Of a stretch of DNA of 64,000 nucleotides, positions 1 through 7,352 are shown piece after piece; within the stretch, counting starts at the first letter, position 1; the number at the start of each line of letters is the position of its first letter. The translations under genes and the position numbers were made by a program. The DNA is from Treponema sp. (GTDB lineage Bacteria; Spirochaetota; Spirochaetia; Treponematales; Breznakiellaceae). The notes below the pieces were generated by a model that worked only from the letters and a program-made list of their open reading frames with translations, searched no databases and had not been told where the DNA came from. The DNA lies in NCBI GenBank assembly GCA_009777335.1, contig WRMC01000007.1, positions 1 to 64,000 on the forward strand. Reading direction: 5' to 3'.

Positions 1-17
1 GGGGGGGGGGGGGGGGG
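1..17. repeat. Poly-G tract of at least 17 bases
   Basis: The window opens with 17 consecutive G. It lies inside the lipoprotein reading frame (C tract on the coding strand, proline codons). Tracts like this slip during replication and are a known basis for phase variation of surface proteins in treponemes. Whether it is truly 17 bases or an assembly limit cannot be told here. Confidence 0.85.
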
Positions 18-106
18 TGAGGGGTAGAGCCATTTCCTCCACAAGCTGGGAGCAAAAATCCGCAGATAATCGTTAATGCAAAAATTGCTAAAGCCGATCT
101 TTTCAT
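1..106 (-). CDS. Lipoprotein, N-terminal fragment (runs off window start)
   Basis: Reading the minus strand from an ATG at 106 gives a signal peptide of the lipoprotein type: positively charged start (MKRSA), a hydrophobic stretch and a lipobox LPAC with the acylated cysteine at about residue 22, followed by GGNGSTPH and then a run of prolines encoded by the C tract (G tract on the plus strand). An AAGGAG ribosome binding site lies 9 bases before the ATG. Only about 35 codons are present and nothing can be said of the mature protein beyond its likely lipid anchoring. The gene is broken at the homopolymer, which is also the window edge, so this may be a contig break. Confidence 0.7.
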   Translation of the reverse strand, partial: MKRSALAIFALTIICGFLLPACGGNGSTPHPPPPP

Positions 107-216
107 GACACGTTTCTCCTTATTTTAGTTAGAATGTGATGTGATACTAGCCGATTCTATAATACATGTCCAGAGTGTCTTAAATGAAAAGATTCATTTT
201 AGGATATTTTATGTAT

Positions 217-890
217 CTCAAAATCAAAGACTAAGACCTCAATCGCAGTTCACCGCTGGACAAAAACATACCAAATCAATCGAACACCCACCAAGTCCCC
301 TCTCGCTGGCCAGCAAACAATCCCTGTCGGCTCCAGCTGCAGCGAACTCCTTCATCTATATATCAAATATATGGCGTATTTGTGCTGCAGAAATCGCTGC
401 CAGGAATTTTTGCAGCACCAGCGTTGAGAGATACGGGTGGTTCGATAGAAGATGATCATCGAGAACCACTTGTAAAGTTTAGTCGATATCATACCATCAT
501 TATCCCTATTAGGGTGGGAGAAGAAAGCCGCTGTATATAGATCCCAGGAGAGGTGTAGTCGGCTAGCCCGGGATATATAACACCTTTGTCCGCCTCGCCT
601 AGGGTGTCTGTCACCTTTGTCTGGGATATGTCATCACTCTTCCCCACCTACATTGATTGGAGGATAGATTATTTAAAGGCTCTTCTCAATCTAATAACTC
701 ATTGCTTGCTCAGCTGGAGCAAAAAATGGTCCCTGCGGCGATTTCGGCCTGGCCACACAACATAATTAAAAATTAAAATGTAAACCATATATGCATTGAT
801 TGTTTTACAAGTTGTGTGGCCTGGACGCTGGAGCCGCGGGGGCCATGTTTTTGTCCAGCGGTGAAGGGATAATGAGGTCTTAGTTTTGAG
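217..890. repeat. Foldback repeat element 1 (non-coding, mobile-like)
   Basis: This fills the gene-free stretch between the lipoprotein and the isomerase gene. Its ends are inverted: CTCAAAA...CTAAGACCTCA on the left (217-240) and the complement TGAGGTCTTAG...TTTTGAG on the right (873-890), each followed inward by CACCGCTGGACAAAAACAT (251-269; 845-863 reversed). It holds two large imperfect hairpins, 304-423 (outer arms CGCTGG/CCAGCG, inner GCTGCAG/CTGCAGC) and 713-859 (outer GCTGGA/TCCAGC, inner GGCCACACAAC/GTTGTGTGGCC). The linker carries the GTGTCTGTCACCTTTGTC motif seen in the other copies. No transposase and no credible gene is present. Related copies lie at 4785, 15571 and 39934; this one has the same module order as the 39934 copy in opposite orientation. 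Confidence 0.8.
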
Positions 891-918
891 CTAGTTATGG
901 CGAGATCAAACCTACCCT

Positions 919-1761
919 TCATTCTTCCAACACCCTATCCATAGCTACCTTCGCGGCCTTCACAGCTTCTTCAAAGGGCAGCTTATTGAGTTCCTCGTTA
1001 AAGGGTTCTACAAAGACGGGCCCCTGGTAGTCCAGACTCCGGAGGCCCCGGATAAAGTCGGTGGTGTGCAGAACTCCGGTGGCTCCGGGGAGTTCCCTTT
1101 TATGGTTGGGCTGTTCGTCCCGGGATAGACCCAGGGGAGCGTCGCTGAGGTGGGCTACGATAATCTTCTGGCTCTGGGGGATTCCCTCGAAGTCCTTGAA
1201 GGTCTGACCTGCCATATCCCAATGGAAGAGATCCAGCAGGTGGCCCAGGTTGGGTTCATCCACCGCATCGATGAGTTCCACCAGGCCTTTTAGATCATGG
1301 ATAAACTCATGGGGGACCCCCTGCCGCAAGATGGGGGGGCCAAGGAATTCGAGGCCCAGTTTGATTCCCCAATCGCCGAGGATCCGGCAGATGATCTTGA
1401 GCCGCTCCTTGTACTGCCGAAAGTTGGCCGGGTAATCGAGGGTATCGCTATGGGGTAAAATATACGCGGTGCAGCGGCCAGCCCCCAGGGCTTGAGCAAA
1501 CTGGCAGTAGCGGCCCAGGCAGGCGATATGGGAATCAAAATTCTCCTTGTCGAGCCGGAACTCTACCGGCAGGGCGAAGCTCATGGGGGCCAGATCGTAG
1601 CGGGCCAGAAGGTCAGTCAGCTCCATGGGCTCCATACTGCGTTCTTCCTGGATGATGTCAAAGCCCACTCCCCGATACCCATGGGCGGCCGCCAGGGGGC
1701 AATCATCCTTGAGAGTTCTGTTTTTAAACCAGAGCAGTTCCGATGAAAGAGCCTTATACAT
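919..1761 (-). CDS. Sugar phosphate isomerase/epimerase, xylose-isomerase-like TIM barrel
   Basis: A 280-residue single-domain protein of the AP-endonuclease-2/xylose isomerase-like TIM-barrel family. Typical landmarks are LGLEFLGPP in mid-barrel, a metal-ligand-like LLDLFHW, VAHLSDAP and the C-terminal FVEPFN. Members isomerise or epimerise sugars or inositol derivatives using a divalent metal in the cytoplasm; the substrate cannot be told. A strong AAGGAGGG ribosome binding site precedes the ATG at 1761. The start overlaps the end of the upstream gene (1754) by 8 bases, so the two are probably co-transcribed. Distinct from the two closer paralogues at 21099 and 48717. Confidence 0.8.
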   Translation of the reverse strand: MYKALSSELLWFKNRTLKDDCPLAAAHGYRGVGFDIIQEERSMEPMELTDLLARYDLAPMSFALPVEFRLDKENFDSHIACLGRYCQFAQALGAGRCTAYILPHSDTLDYPANFRQYKERLKIICRILGDWGIKLGLEFLGPPILRQGVPHEFIHDLKGLVELIDAVDEPNLGHLLDLFHWDMAGQTFKDFEGIPQSQKIIVAHLSDAPLGLSRDEQPNHKRELPGATGVLHTTDFIRGLRSLDYQGPVFVEPFNEELNKLPFEEAVKAAKVAMDRVLEE

Positions 1762-2539
1762 GGATCTGTCCCTCCTTTTTCGCTTGTCTTTCCTTCGCCC
1801 TCTCCGCCCTTATCTCGGCTTTAATCTGGGCCCTAAAGCCCGGGGCGGCAGCCAGGAAGCGGTCATGCTCCTGGGTTGTACTTTGATGCACCGCCACAAG
1901 GGAAGTATTTTTTGCCAGGGCCTTAAAGGCTATTTTAACTGCTCGCCAGAGCATCTTAAATGTCCTTTCTCCCAGGCCCCCTTTAATGATGACAGCGGGT
2001 TTCCTCTTTCGAAAAAAAATATAATCCACCTCGTGGGGGGGAACCGTCTCTTTGCCCACATCGCTAAAGGGGACATCATCCATGCTGGTATCCAAGCTTT
2101 CTGGTCCAAAACGGGTATACTTTACAAATTGCCGGTGGCTCAGGCGTAAAAGATAGTCATACACTTCTTTTTGCGGCCTTTTTTTCAGAGCCCGGCGCAG
2201 GTAGGGGAGCTTAGATGAAGAAACCATCCCATTAAACCCTATCTTTTCAAGGTCATCCTGAAAGTCCAGATAGGTTTCTCCTATGCAGAGCCAGTTATAG
2301 ATACAGCTTTTATCCTTTCCAGCCTCGGCGGCCAGGGCAAGGACATAGCCCCTCATTCTGCGGTACCCCAGATCCTGGTAGAGCTTCAGGGCCTTTATTC
2401 TGGCCAGCTCCAGCCCCAGGGAAAGGGTCGACAGCTCAATGTCCCTGATGGCCTTCAAAATCCCCTGATGGAGTTCCCTGGGATCCGCGGCCCGGCGCAG
2501 CACGGGCCCCCTGTGTAGGTTCTTTGTTGAGTTCTTCAT
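1754..2539 (-). CDS. Protein of unknown function
   Basis: I do not recognise the family. The 261-residue product is soluble, with no signal peptide or membrane segment. The N-terminal half is helical and basic, with an AEAGKDKSCIYNWL stretch that could be a helix-turn-helix, and the C-terminus is a highly charged helix rich in Lys, Arg, Glu and Ala. It could be a DNA-binding or accessory protein, but this is only an impression. It overlaps the isomerase gene downstream by 8 bases. A promoter with TTGACA/TACAGT lies directly before it and a perfect 12-base palindrome CTTAACGTTAAG (2579-2590) sits just upstream of the -35 box, which would suit an operator. Confidence 0.6.
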   Translation of the reverse strand: MKNSTKNLHRGPVLRRAADPRELHQGILKAIRDIELSTLSLGLELARIKALKLYQDLGYRRMRGYVLALAAEAGKDKSCIYNWLCIGETYLDFQDDLEKIGFNGMVSSSKLPYLRRALKKRPQKEVYDYLLRLSHRQFVKYTRFGPESLDTSMDDVPFSDVGKETVPPHEVDYIFFRKRKPAVIIKGGLGERTFKMLWRAVKIAFKALAKNTSLVAVHQSTTQEHDRFLAAAPGFRAQIKAEIRAERAKERQAKKEGQIHV

Positions 2540-2545
2540 ATCTCC

Positions 2546-2574
2546 ACTGTAGGGGGAAGGGCGGAATATGTCAA
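2546..2574 (-). promoter_or_regulatory. Sigma-70-type promoter with adjacent palindrome
   Basis: On the minus strand, -35 TTGACA (2569-2574), a 17-base spacer and -10 TACAGT (2546-2551). The ATG of the downstream gene (2539) lies only six bases past the -10 box, so the transcript would begin at or very near the start codon. A perfect palindrome CTTAACGTTAAG at 2579-2590 abuts the -35 side. Confidence 0.5.
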
Positions 2575-2676
2575 TACACTTAACGTTAAGACAGATTGAG
2601 GGAGTCCTCTTTATCTAGAAGAAAATTCCGTATGGGGAGTTGTTGGTTAGCTGAAGCTAATGTACAAGCACATTCT

Positions 2677-3108
2677 TTAGTCAGTTTGTTCCTTTTCTTT
2701 TAGGAAGGCGATAAACTCTGTGGGAGTCATGCATGGAATGTCGGAGTTTCTGTAATCTTCTTTGTTTCGGGTTATAATATATTCGGCTTTATTCTCACTC
2801 GCAGCTATAAATTGTACCGCATCTTCATAATCATTCCATCGAAGAGTAATGGCTTTAGTTATTGTAGTATCAGAAACTGGTACTACAGAGAAAATACTGC
2901 TGAGCTTATTTATTTCTTGATATGTATCATCGAGGTTTTTTCCGCTCCGGCGTAGTATGTAGAAAATATTACATATTGATATAGAAGCAATAAGGGCCGT
3001 AATTTCTAAAGCTTTTGCTAAATACAATATGATAGTTGAATCTTCATAAAATGGGTCCCTTTTCATGAGTACATCGAGAACAATATTAGTGTCCACTAAA
3101 ACTCTCAT
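2677..3108 (-). CDS. PIN-domain ribonuclease toxin
   Basis: A 143-residue PIN-domain protein. The first acidic metal ligand is in the opening strand VLVDTNIVLDVL, the second region is near SISICNIFYILR, and the later acidic cluster is NDYEDAVQFIAA followed by YIITRNKEDY, the usual order for VapC-like/PIN_3 nucleases. Such toxins cleave RNA and are held inactive by a partner encoded just upstream. The ATG overlaps the stop of the preceding small gene (3105-3108), the usual translational coupling of toxin-antitoxin pairs. Base composition is more AT-rich than most of the window, in keeping with a mobile module. Confidence 0.8.
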   Translation of the reverse strand: MRVLVDTNIVLDVLMKRDPFYEDSTIILYLAKALEITALIASISICNIFYILRRSGKNLDDTYQEINKLSSIFSVVPVSDTTITKAITLRWNDYEDAVQFIAASENKAEYIITRNKEDYRNSDIPCMTPTEFIAFLKEKEQTD

Positions 3109-3440
3109 TTGGGGTATAAACCATGTTTTCTTAATAATGCTTCGACAAGGATTTCCTTTCCTGTTTTATTTCTTTGGTCCGGTATAGTTCCTATCAGAGA
3201 GTCAACCAATGCGGTATCTACCCCCTCAAGGCATTTGAGCGGTAACTCTAAGGGCATATTGAACGATCCTTCAGTTACACCCACTGTAGCTCCCTTAACG
3301 GTAGATGCTTGGGACCCAGTATTTTCTTCAATTGGCTGGACATGGAGTTCTATATTTGCCTTCCCCGCCGGTATCTCTTGGGGAACATCGATAACGAGCT
3401 GCCGGTTTTCTGGGATTTCTACGGTCTGCATAATGGTCAT
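3105..3440 (-). CDS. Putative antitoxin of the PIN toxin
   Basis: A small 111-residue protein directly upstream of, and overlapping by 4 bases, the PIN toxin gene. Its N-terminus (VEIPENRQLVIDVPQEIPAGKANIELHV, here described as a beta-rich Ile/Val/Pro stretch at residues 6-35) resembles the short beta-rich antitoxin-like proteins often found before PIN_3 toxins. No clear DNA-binding domain is visible. An alternative start ATG lies three codons downstream (3431). No Shine-Dalgarno is visible; a promoter (3447-3475) ends six bases before the ATG, so translation may be from a leaderless mRNA. Function is inferred from position. Confidence 0.6.
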   Translation of the reverse strand: MTIMQTVEIPENRQLVIDVPQEIPAGKANIELHVQPIEENTGSQASTVKGATVGVTEGSFNMPLELPLKCLEGVDTALVDSLIGTIPDQRNKTGKEILVEALLRKHGLYPK

Positions 3441-3446
3441 GCCATA

Positions 3447-3475
3447 AATATACCATGAAGGAAGGTAATTTGCAA
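3447..3475 (-). promoter_or_regulatory. Promoter of the toxin-antitoxin pair
   Basis: Minus-strand -35 TTGCAA (3470-3475), spacer of 17, -10 TATATT (3447-3452). The putative start codon at 3440 is seven bases downstream of the -10 box, which predicts a leaderless or nearly leaderless transcript. Confidence 0.5.
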
Positions 3476-3502
3476 GAATTGAGGGCTATATACCGCTAAG
3501 TG

Positions 3503-3531
3503 TTAAAGCTTTTTATTAGTGATGCTATACT
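3503..3531 (+). promoter_or_regulatory. Promoter of the AraC/PocR regulator gene
   Basis: -35-like TTAAAG (3503-3508), spacer of 17 and an extended -10 TGCTATACT (box TATACT 3526-3531). An AGAGG ribosome binding site follows and the gene starts with GTG at 3548. Confidence 0.5.
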
Positions 3532-3547
3532 TTAAAAGAGGTGCCTA

Positions 3548-4741
3548 GTGGAGAGGTATATCCATTTTGAAAATTTGTCCCTCATGGCGAACCTGGGTAT
3601 TACTATCCTGGATACTACGGGGCAGACCCTCTTTGAGTCCTCGGTTCATGGGGAGGTCTCCTCATTTCTAAAGGAGCTTCACGGCCTCCTGGATTGTGAA
3701 GAGAGCTGCAGGATTTCTTTCCTTTATGGTTCCTACCAGGCCCGGCGTTTTGGGGGGCGGTACATTTTCTTTGCCCCCTCGGGGCTGACCTACTGTGCGG
3801 TGCCCCTCCTGGATGAAAAGGGAAAGATGCTGTCGGGGGTGCTGGCGGGGCCCTTTATTATGACCAGCTACGAGGATTTCATTCGTTATGATATTCAGCA
3901 CCGCTACAGTCTTGGGGCCCCGGAGATAGAGGCCCTCTCCAGGGCAGTCCGGGTGATTCCCTGCATAGGACCCCGGCAGGCCCATGCGGCCTCTGAGCAT
4001 CTCTACTTTGTGGCGGCTTCTTTTTCTTCCCACACGGGTTTGATTGAATCGGTTCCCTACCAGACCGATGTTTTTGTCTCCGCCTATCCCCTGGAAAAGG
4101 AGGATGAGCTTATGTCGGCCATCAGCCGGGGGGACATACACCGGGCCAGTTCGGTCCTGGGGGACATGCTGAAGCAGATGCTCCTCCATTATGGGGGCAG
4201 CATAGAGGTCCTGCGATCCCGGGTGGTGGAGCTGATGGTCCTCCTCTCCCGGGCGGCCCTGAAGGGCGGAGCGGACATGAATGCCATCCTGGGGCTCAAC
4301 TATGACTTCCTCCGGGAGATCGACAGTTTCACTTCGGTCGAAGATATGGTGCTCTGGCTCCACCGGGTGACCAGGGAGTTCACCCAGCATGTCTTCGATT
4401 TTTCCGGGGCCAAGCACATGAGTATCATCTACCGGGCGGTGGACTATATCATGAGGAACTATGCGGCCAAGCTTACCCTGAAGGAAATTGCCGAGCACCT
4501 CCGCATCAGCCAGCAGTACTTTAGCCGGATCTTCAAGGAAGAGACGGGCCAGACTCCCGGGGACTATATCACCTACCTCCGGATCGAAGAGAGCAAGAAG
4601 CTTCTATTAACTTCCATCAATATCGTAGACATCCCCGAACTGGTGGGCTTCGAAGGCCAGAGCTACTTTACGAAGATATTTAAAAAAGAGACTGGCAGTA
4701 CCCCAGGGCGGTATAGAAGGGATAATCTAGGAAGAGTTTGA
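3548..4741 (+). CDS. AraC-family regulator with PocR ligand-sensing domain
   Basis: A 397-residue regulator. Residues about 10-170 match the PocR sensory domain: CEESCR, then FGGRYIFFAPSG, a strand with YCAVPLL and GVLAGPF. Residues about 290-393 are a complete AraC double helix-turn-helix (LTLKEIAEHLRISQQYFSRI, then FTKIFKKETGSTPGRYRR). PocR domains sense small metabolites in the control of corrinoid-dependent pathways such as propanediol use, so it is a good candidate to control the methanol methyltransferase operon 0.8 kb downstream on the same strand; that link is inference. GTG start chosen because AGAGG lies at the right distance. A foldback repeat element separates it from the operon. 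Confidence 0.85.
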   Translation: MERYIHFENLSLMANLGITILDTTGQTLFESSVHGEVSSFLKELHGLLDCEESCRISFLYGSYQARRFGGRYIFFAPSGLTYCAVPLLDEKGKMLSGVLAGPFIMTSYEDFIRYDIQHRYSLGAPEIEALSRAVRVIPCIGPRQAHAASEHLYFVAASFSSHTGLIESVPYQTDVFVSAYPLEKEDELMSAISRGDIHRASSVLGDMLKQMLLHYGGSIEVLRSRVVELMVLLSRAALKGGADMNAILGLNYDFLREIDSFTSVEDMVLWLHRVTREFTQHVFDFSGAKHMSIIYRAVDYIMRNYAAKLTLKEIAEHLRISQQYFSRIFKEETGQTPGDYITYLRIEESKKLLLTSINIVDIPELVGFEGQSYFTKIFKKETGSTPGRYRRDNLGRV

Positions 4742-4784
4742 ATGTGAAGATTGATTACGAGATAATTAAATTTATATAAAATCC

Positions 4785-5362
4785 AAGACCTCATTATCCC
4801 TTCACTGCTGGACAAAAACATGGCCCCCGCGGCTCCAGCGTCCGGGCCACACAACTTGTAAAACAATCAATGCTTATATGGTTTATATATTAATAATTTA
4901 AATTATGTTGTGTGGCCAGGCCGAAATCGCCGCAGGGACCATTTTTTGCTCCAGCTGAACAAGCAATGTGCGGTTGGATTGAGAAGAGCCTTCATAATCA
5001 TCCCTCCAAGGTGGGGTGGGTAAGAAAAGCGATGAAATATGCAGACAAAGGTGACAGTCACCCTGGGCTGAGGTGGGGGTCACCTGGCAAGTGATGTTAC
5101 ACCCCGGATAGCTCTATTCACCCCAAGCCAATTTTTTGGGCTTTATACCACCTTACATTGGCTAAATCTTTATGGTGATATACGATGATCATCTTCTATC
5201 GAACCACCCGTATCTTTCAACGCTGGTGCTGCAAAAATTCCCGGCGGTGACATTGGCAGGAGAAGGATGTTATATACTGGAGTATTGGTAAAGGGCTTTC
5301 CCTGCCACCGGAACCGCTGGGGATTGTTTGCTGACCAGCGAGAGGAGATATGGTCTGTCTTC
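4785..5362. repeat. Foldback repeat element 2 (non-coding, mobile-like)
   Basis: This fills most of the gap between the AraC regulator and the methyltransferase operon. The left end is AAGACCTCATTATCCCTTCA (4785 on) leading into GCTGGACAAAAACAT; the right end is the second end type, GAGAGGAGATATGGTCTGTC (5339-5360). Two large hairpins are present: 4807-4955 (outer GCTGGA/TCCAGC, inner GGCCACACAAC/GTTGTGTGGCC at 4844-4854 and 4907-4917) and 5221-5340 (outer CGCTGG/CCAGCG, inner TTGGCAGG/CCTGCCA). The linker has AAAGGTGACAGTCACCCTGGG. No gene or transposase. From 5363 to 5528 there is AT-rich sequence with TATAAT-like boxes (5382, 5431) that probably holds the operon promoter, but no convincing -35. 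Confidence 0.8.
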
Positions 5363-5528
5363 GTTTTGAAGTCATATTGTATATAATCCAATTATTTTCC
5401 CGATTTAGTGGTGTAAAGTACTAAAAATGATATGATAGTGGAAGAAATTACCTTCCTCTGGGTGTAGAATAAACTTACTCGAACTATCGGTTTAGGGAAG
5501 CTCAGAGGATCTGTTATGCGGAGATACC

Positions 5529-6650
5529 ATGGAAGCGAAGATTCAATTTAAGGACAACTGGGAAGAGACCAGGCAGCGCTATGATGCCTGGTTGCAGCAG
5601 CAGAAGACTGACCGGCCCCTGATGAATTTGCAAGGCCGGCTGGAGGAACCCCGGGGTCTTATTGCTCCCATGGAGGAGCCGGAGATCACCGACAGGAATG
5701 ACCGCTACCTCAATGTGGAGAATCGTTTTCCCCGGATGATGAACCGCTACGACCGGACCCTCTTTTTGGCCGAGTCTTATCCTTCGACCTCTGCGGGTTT
5801 TGGATCTCCCACCATGGCGGTCTACCTGGGCTCCGAACCCATCTTCGCAGAAAATACCGTCTGGCATACCCATTGGATTAATTCCTACGAAAATCTGGAG
5901 CTGGTCTACGACGAGAACCAGAAATACTGGAAGATGCAGGTGGACATGCTTAAGCGTCTTAAGGAGCTCACGGTAGATACGGACATCATTTTGAGCTTCC
6001 CCGATATCGTCGAGAACCTGGACATCCTGGCGGCCATGCGGGGGACCACGCCGCTCCTGATGGACCTCTACGATTTTCCCGATGAGGTGAAAAAGGCCCT
6101 GAAGCAGATCACCGACCTGTATACGGTCTACTACAATCATATGTATGATATCATTAGGCGGCCCGATGGCAGTTCCTCCTATGGGGCCTACAGTGTATAC
6201 GGCAGCGGGAAGTCGGCGAAGCTGCAGAGCGATTTTGCGGCCATGATTTCGCCCGAGCATTTTGAGGAGTTCGTCATGCCCTGTCTTCGCCAGCAGTGCG
6301 AGGATCTGGACAGCATCGTCTTCCACCTCGATGGGGTGGAGATGATTCCTCACCTGGACATGCTCCTTTCCCTGGACAAGCTGGGGGCCATCCAATGGAC
6401 CCCCCCGCCGGGGACGGCGGAGATCAAGGCGGCCAACGAAAGGTGGTTCCCCCTCTATAAACGGATTAGGGATGGGGGGAAGGGCCTCTGGTTCAGTCTG
6501 GTGGAATACGGGCCCGATGATTGCGTGGCCGCGGCGGACAAGATCATCAAGGAGATAGGCCCTGACTGTCTGTACCTGGCTATGCCTCAGATGGAGGCCA
6601 AGCAGGCCGAGGCGGTGCTTATCCATGCGGAGAAGAACTGGAAGTCCTGA
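5529..6650 (+). CDS. Uroporphyrinogen-decarboxylase-fold methyltransferase (MT2 candidate)
   Basis: A 373-residue cytoplasmic protein of the URO-D/MtaA superfamily, first gene of the corrinoid operon. In methanol systems a URO-D-fold protein (MtaA, MT2) moves the methyl group from the corrinoid protein to the next carrier. Classical MtaA uses a zinc held by His-x-Cys and a later Cys. Here the equivalent position appears to read FHLDG (His266-x-Asp268), so the first zinc cysteine is replaced by Asp; this protein may use a different site or acceptor, such as a folate. The ATG at 5529 follows GCGGAG at a good distance. It lies 51 bases before the corrinoid protein gene. Exact acceptor unknown. 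Confidence 0.75.
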   Translation: MEAKIQFKDNWEETRQRYDAWLQQQKTDRPLMNLQGRLEEPRGLIAPMEEPEITDRNDRYLNVENRFPRMMNRYDRTLFLAESYPSTSAGFGSPTMAVYLGSEPIFAENTVWHTHWINSYENLELVYDENQKYWKMQVDMLKRLKELTVDTDIILSFPDIVENLDILAAMRGTTPLLMDLYDFPDEVKKALKQITDLYTVYYNHMYDIIRRPDGSSSYGAYSVYGSGKSAKLQSDFAAMISPEHFEEFVMPCLRQQCEDLDSIVFHLDGVEMIPHLDMLLSLDKLGAIQWTPPPGTAEIKAANERWFPLYKRIRDGGKGLWFSLVEYGPDDCVAAADKIIKEIGPDCLYLAMPQMEAKQAEAVLIHAEKNWKS

Positions 6651-6701
6651 TCGCCCTGACCCGGTGACTGTTTTTGGGACTACTTAATAGAAGGAAGTGC
6701 C

Positions 6702-7352
6702 ATGGAGGAAGATTTTTCCGGAATCTATAATGAGATCTCCGAGTTTCTTCAGACCGGCAATACGGGAGATATCGTCGATGCCGTAGAAAGGGCCCTTTCT
6801 TTGGGCGCTTCTCCGGCGGAAATTTTGGAGAAGGGTTTGGTGCAGGGCATGGCCATGATAGGGGACAAACTGCGGAACGGAAAGGTCTATGTCCCCGAGG
6901 TCCTCCTGGCCGCCCGGGCCATGAACCGGGCCTCGGAGATTCTCAAGCCGGCCCTGGTGGAGGCGGGGGTCAAAACCCTGGGCACCGCCATCATCTGCAC
7001 CGTCAAGGGGGATCTTCATGACATTGGGAAAAATCTGGTCCGCATGATGATCGAAGGGAAGGGGATCGAAGTGATCGATCTGGGGGTGGATTGCTCCAGC
7101 GAGAAGATTGTCGAGGCCGTCAGGACCTCCAACGCCAAGGTGGTCTGCCTTTCCTCCCTCCTTAATACGACCATGCTGGCTCAGAAAGAAGCCATAGAGG
7201 CCCTCAAGGCGGCGGGCCTGAGGGACAAGGTTAAGGTCATGGTGGGGGGGGCCCCGATAACCCAAAAGTTTGCCGACGACATTGGGGCCGACGCCTATAC
7301 CCCCAATGCGGCCTCTGCGGCGGAAGTCTGCCGGGCCTTTTATACCCCATGA
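6702..7352 (+). CDS. Corrinoid (cobalamin-binding) methyl-carrier protein
   Basis: A 216-residue corrinoid protein of the MtaC/MtbC/MttC type. Residues about 10-85 form the helical B12-binding 2 (methionine synthase cap) domain, and the Rossmann-like B12-binding domain follows with the diagnostic Asp-x-His-x-x-Gly motif DLHDIG at 104-109; His106 is the lower cobalt ligand. It carries the methyl group between two methyltransferases. The stop overlaps the start of the activator gene by 4 bases. It is a paralogue of the MtaC at 10281 in the same operon (shared KNGEVFVPEVL-like, TVKGDLHDIGKNLV and GGAPIT segments), so the operon carries two corrinoid carriers. Confidence 0.9.
   Translation: MEEDFSGIYNEISEFLQTGNTGDIVDAVERALSLGASPAEILEKGLVQGMAMIGDKLRNGKVYVPEVLLAARAMNRASEILKPALVEAGVKTLGTAIICTVKGDLHDIGKNLVRMMIEGKGIEVIDLGVDCSSEKIVEAVRTSNAKVVCLSSLLNTTMLAQKEAIEALKAAGLRDKVKVMVGGAPITQKFADDIGADAYTPNAASAAEVCRAFYTP

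Noticed and set aside
141-455. 104-codon open frame in the first foldback element
   Set aside because: It crosses the element end and a hairpin, has no ribosome binding site, and is not conserved as a frame in the other copies.
713-859. attC recombination site of an integron
   Set aside because: The imperfect hairpin with bulge and bubble resembles attC, but the RYYYAAC/GTTRRRY boxes are not evident, no integrase is seen, and the elements are not spaced as a cassette array. Kept only as a comparison.
217-890. CRISPR array
   Set aside because: Repeats are inverted and large, not short direct repeats with regular spacers; no cas gene in the window.
3668-4498. Long minus-strand open frame opposite the AraC gene, and many like it opposite other genes
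   Set aside because: GC-rich third codon positions keep the opposite strand open. The translations are rich in Gly, Pro, His and Arg without domains; they are shadows of real genes.
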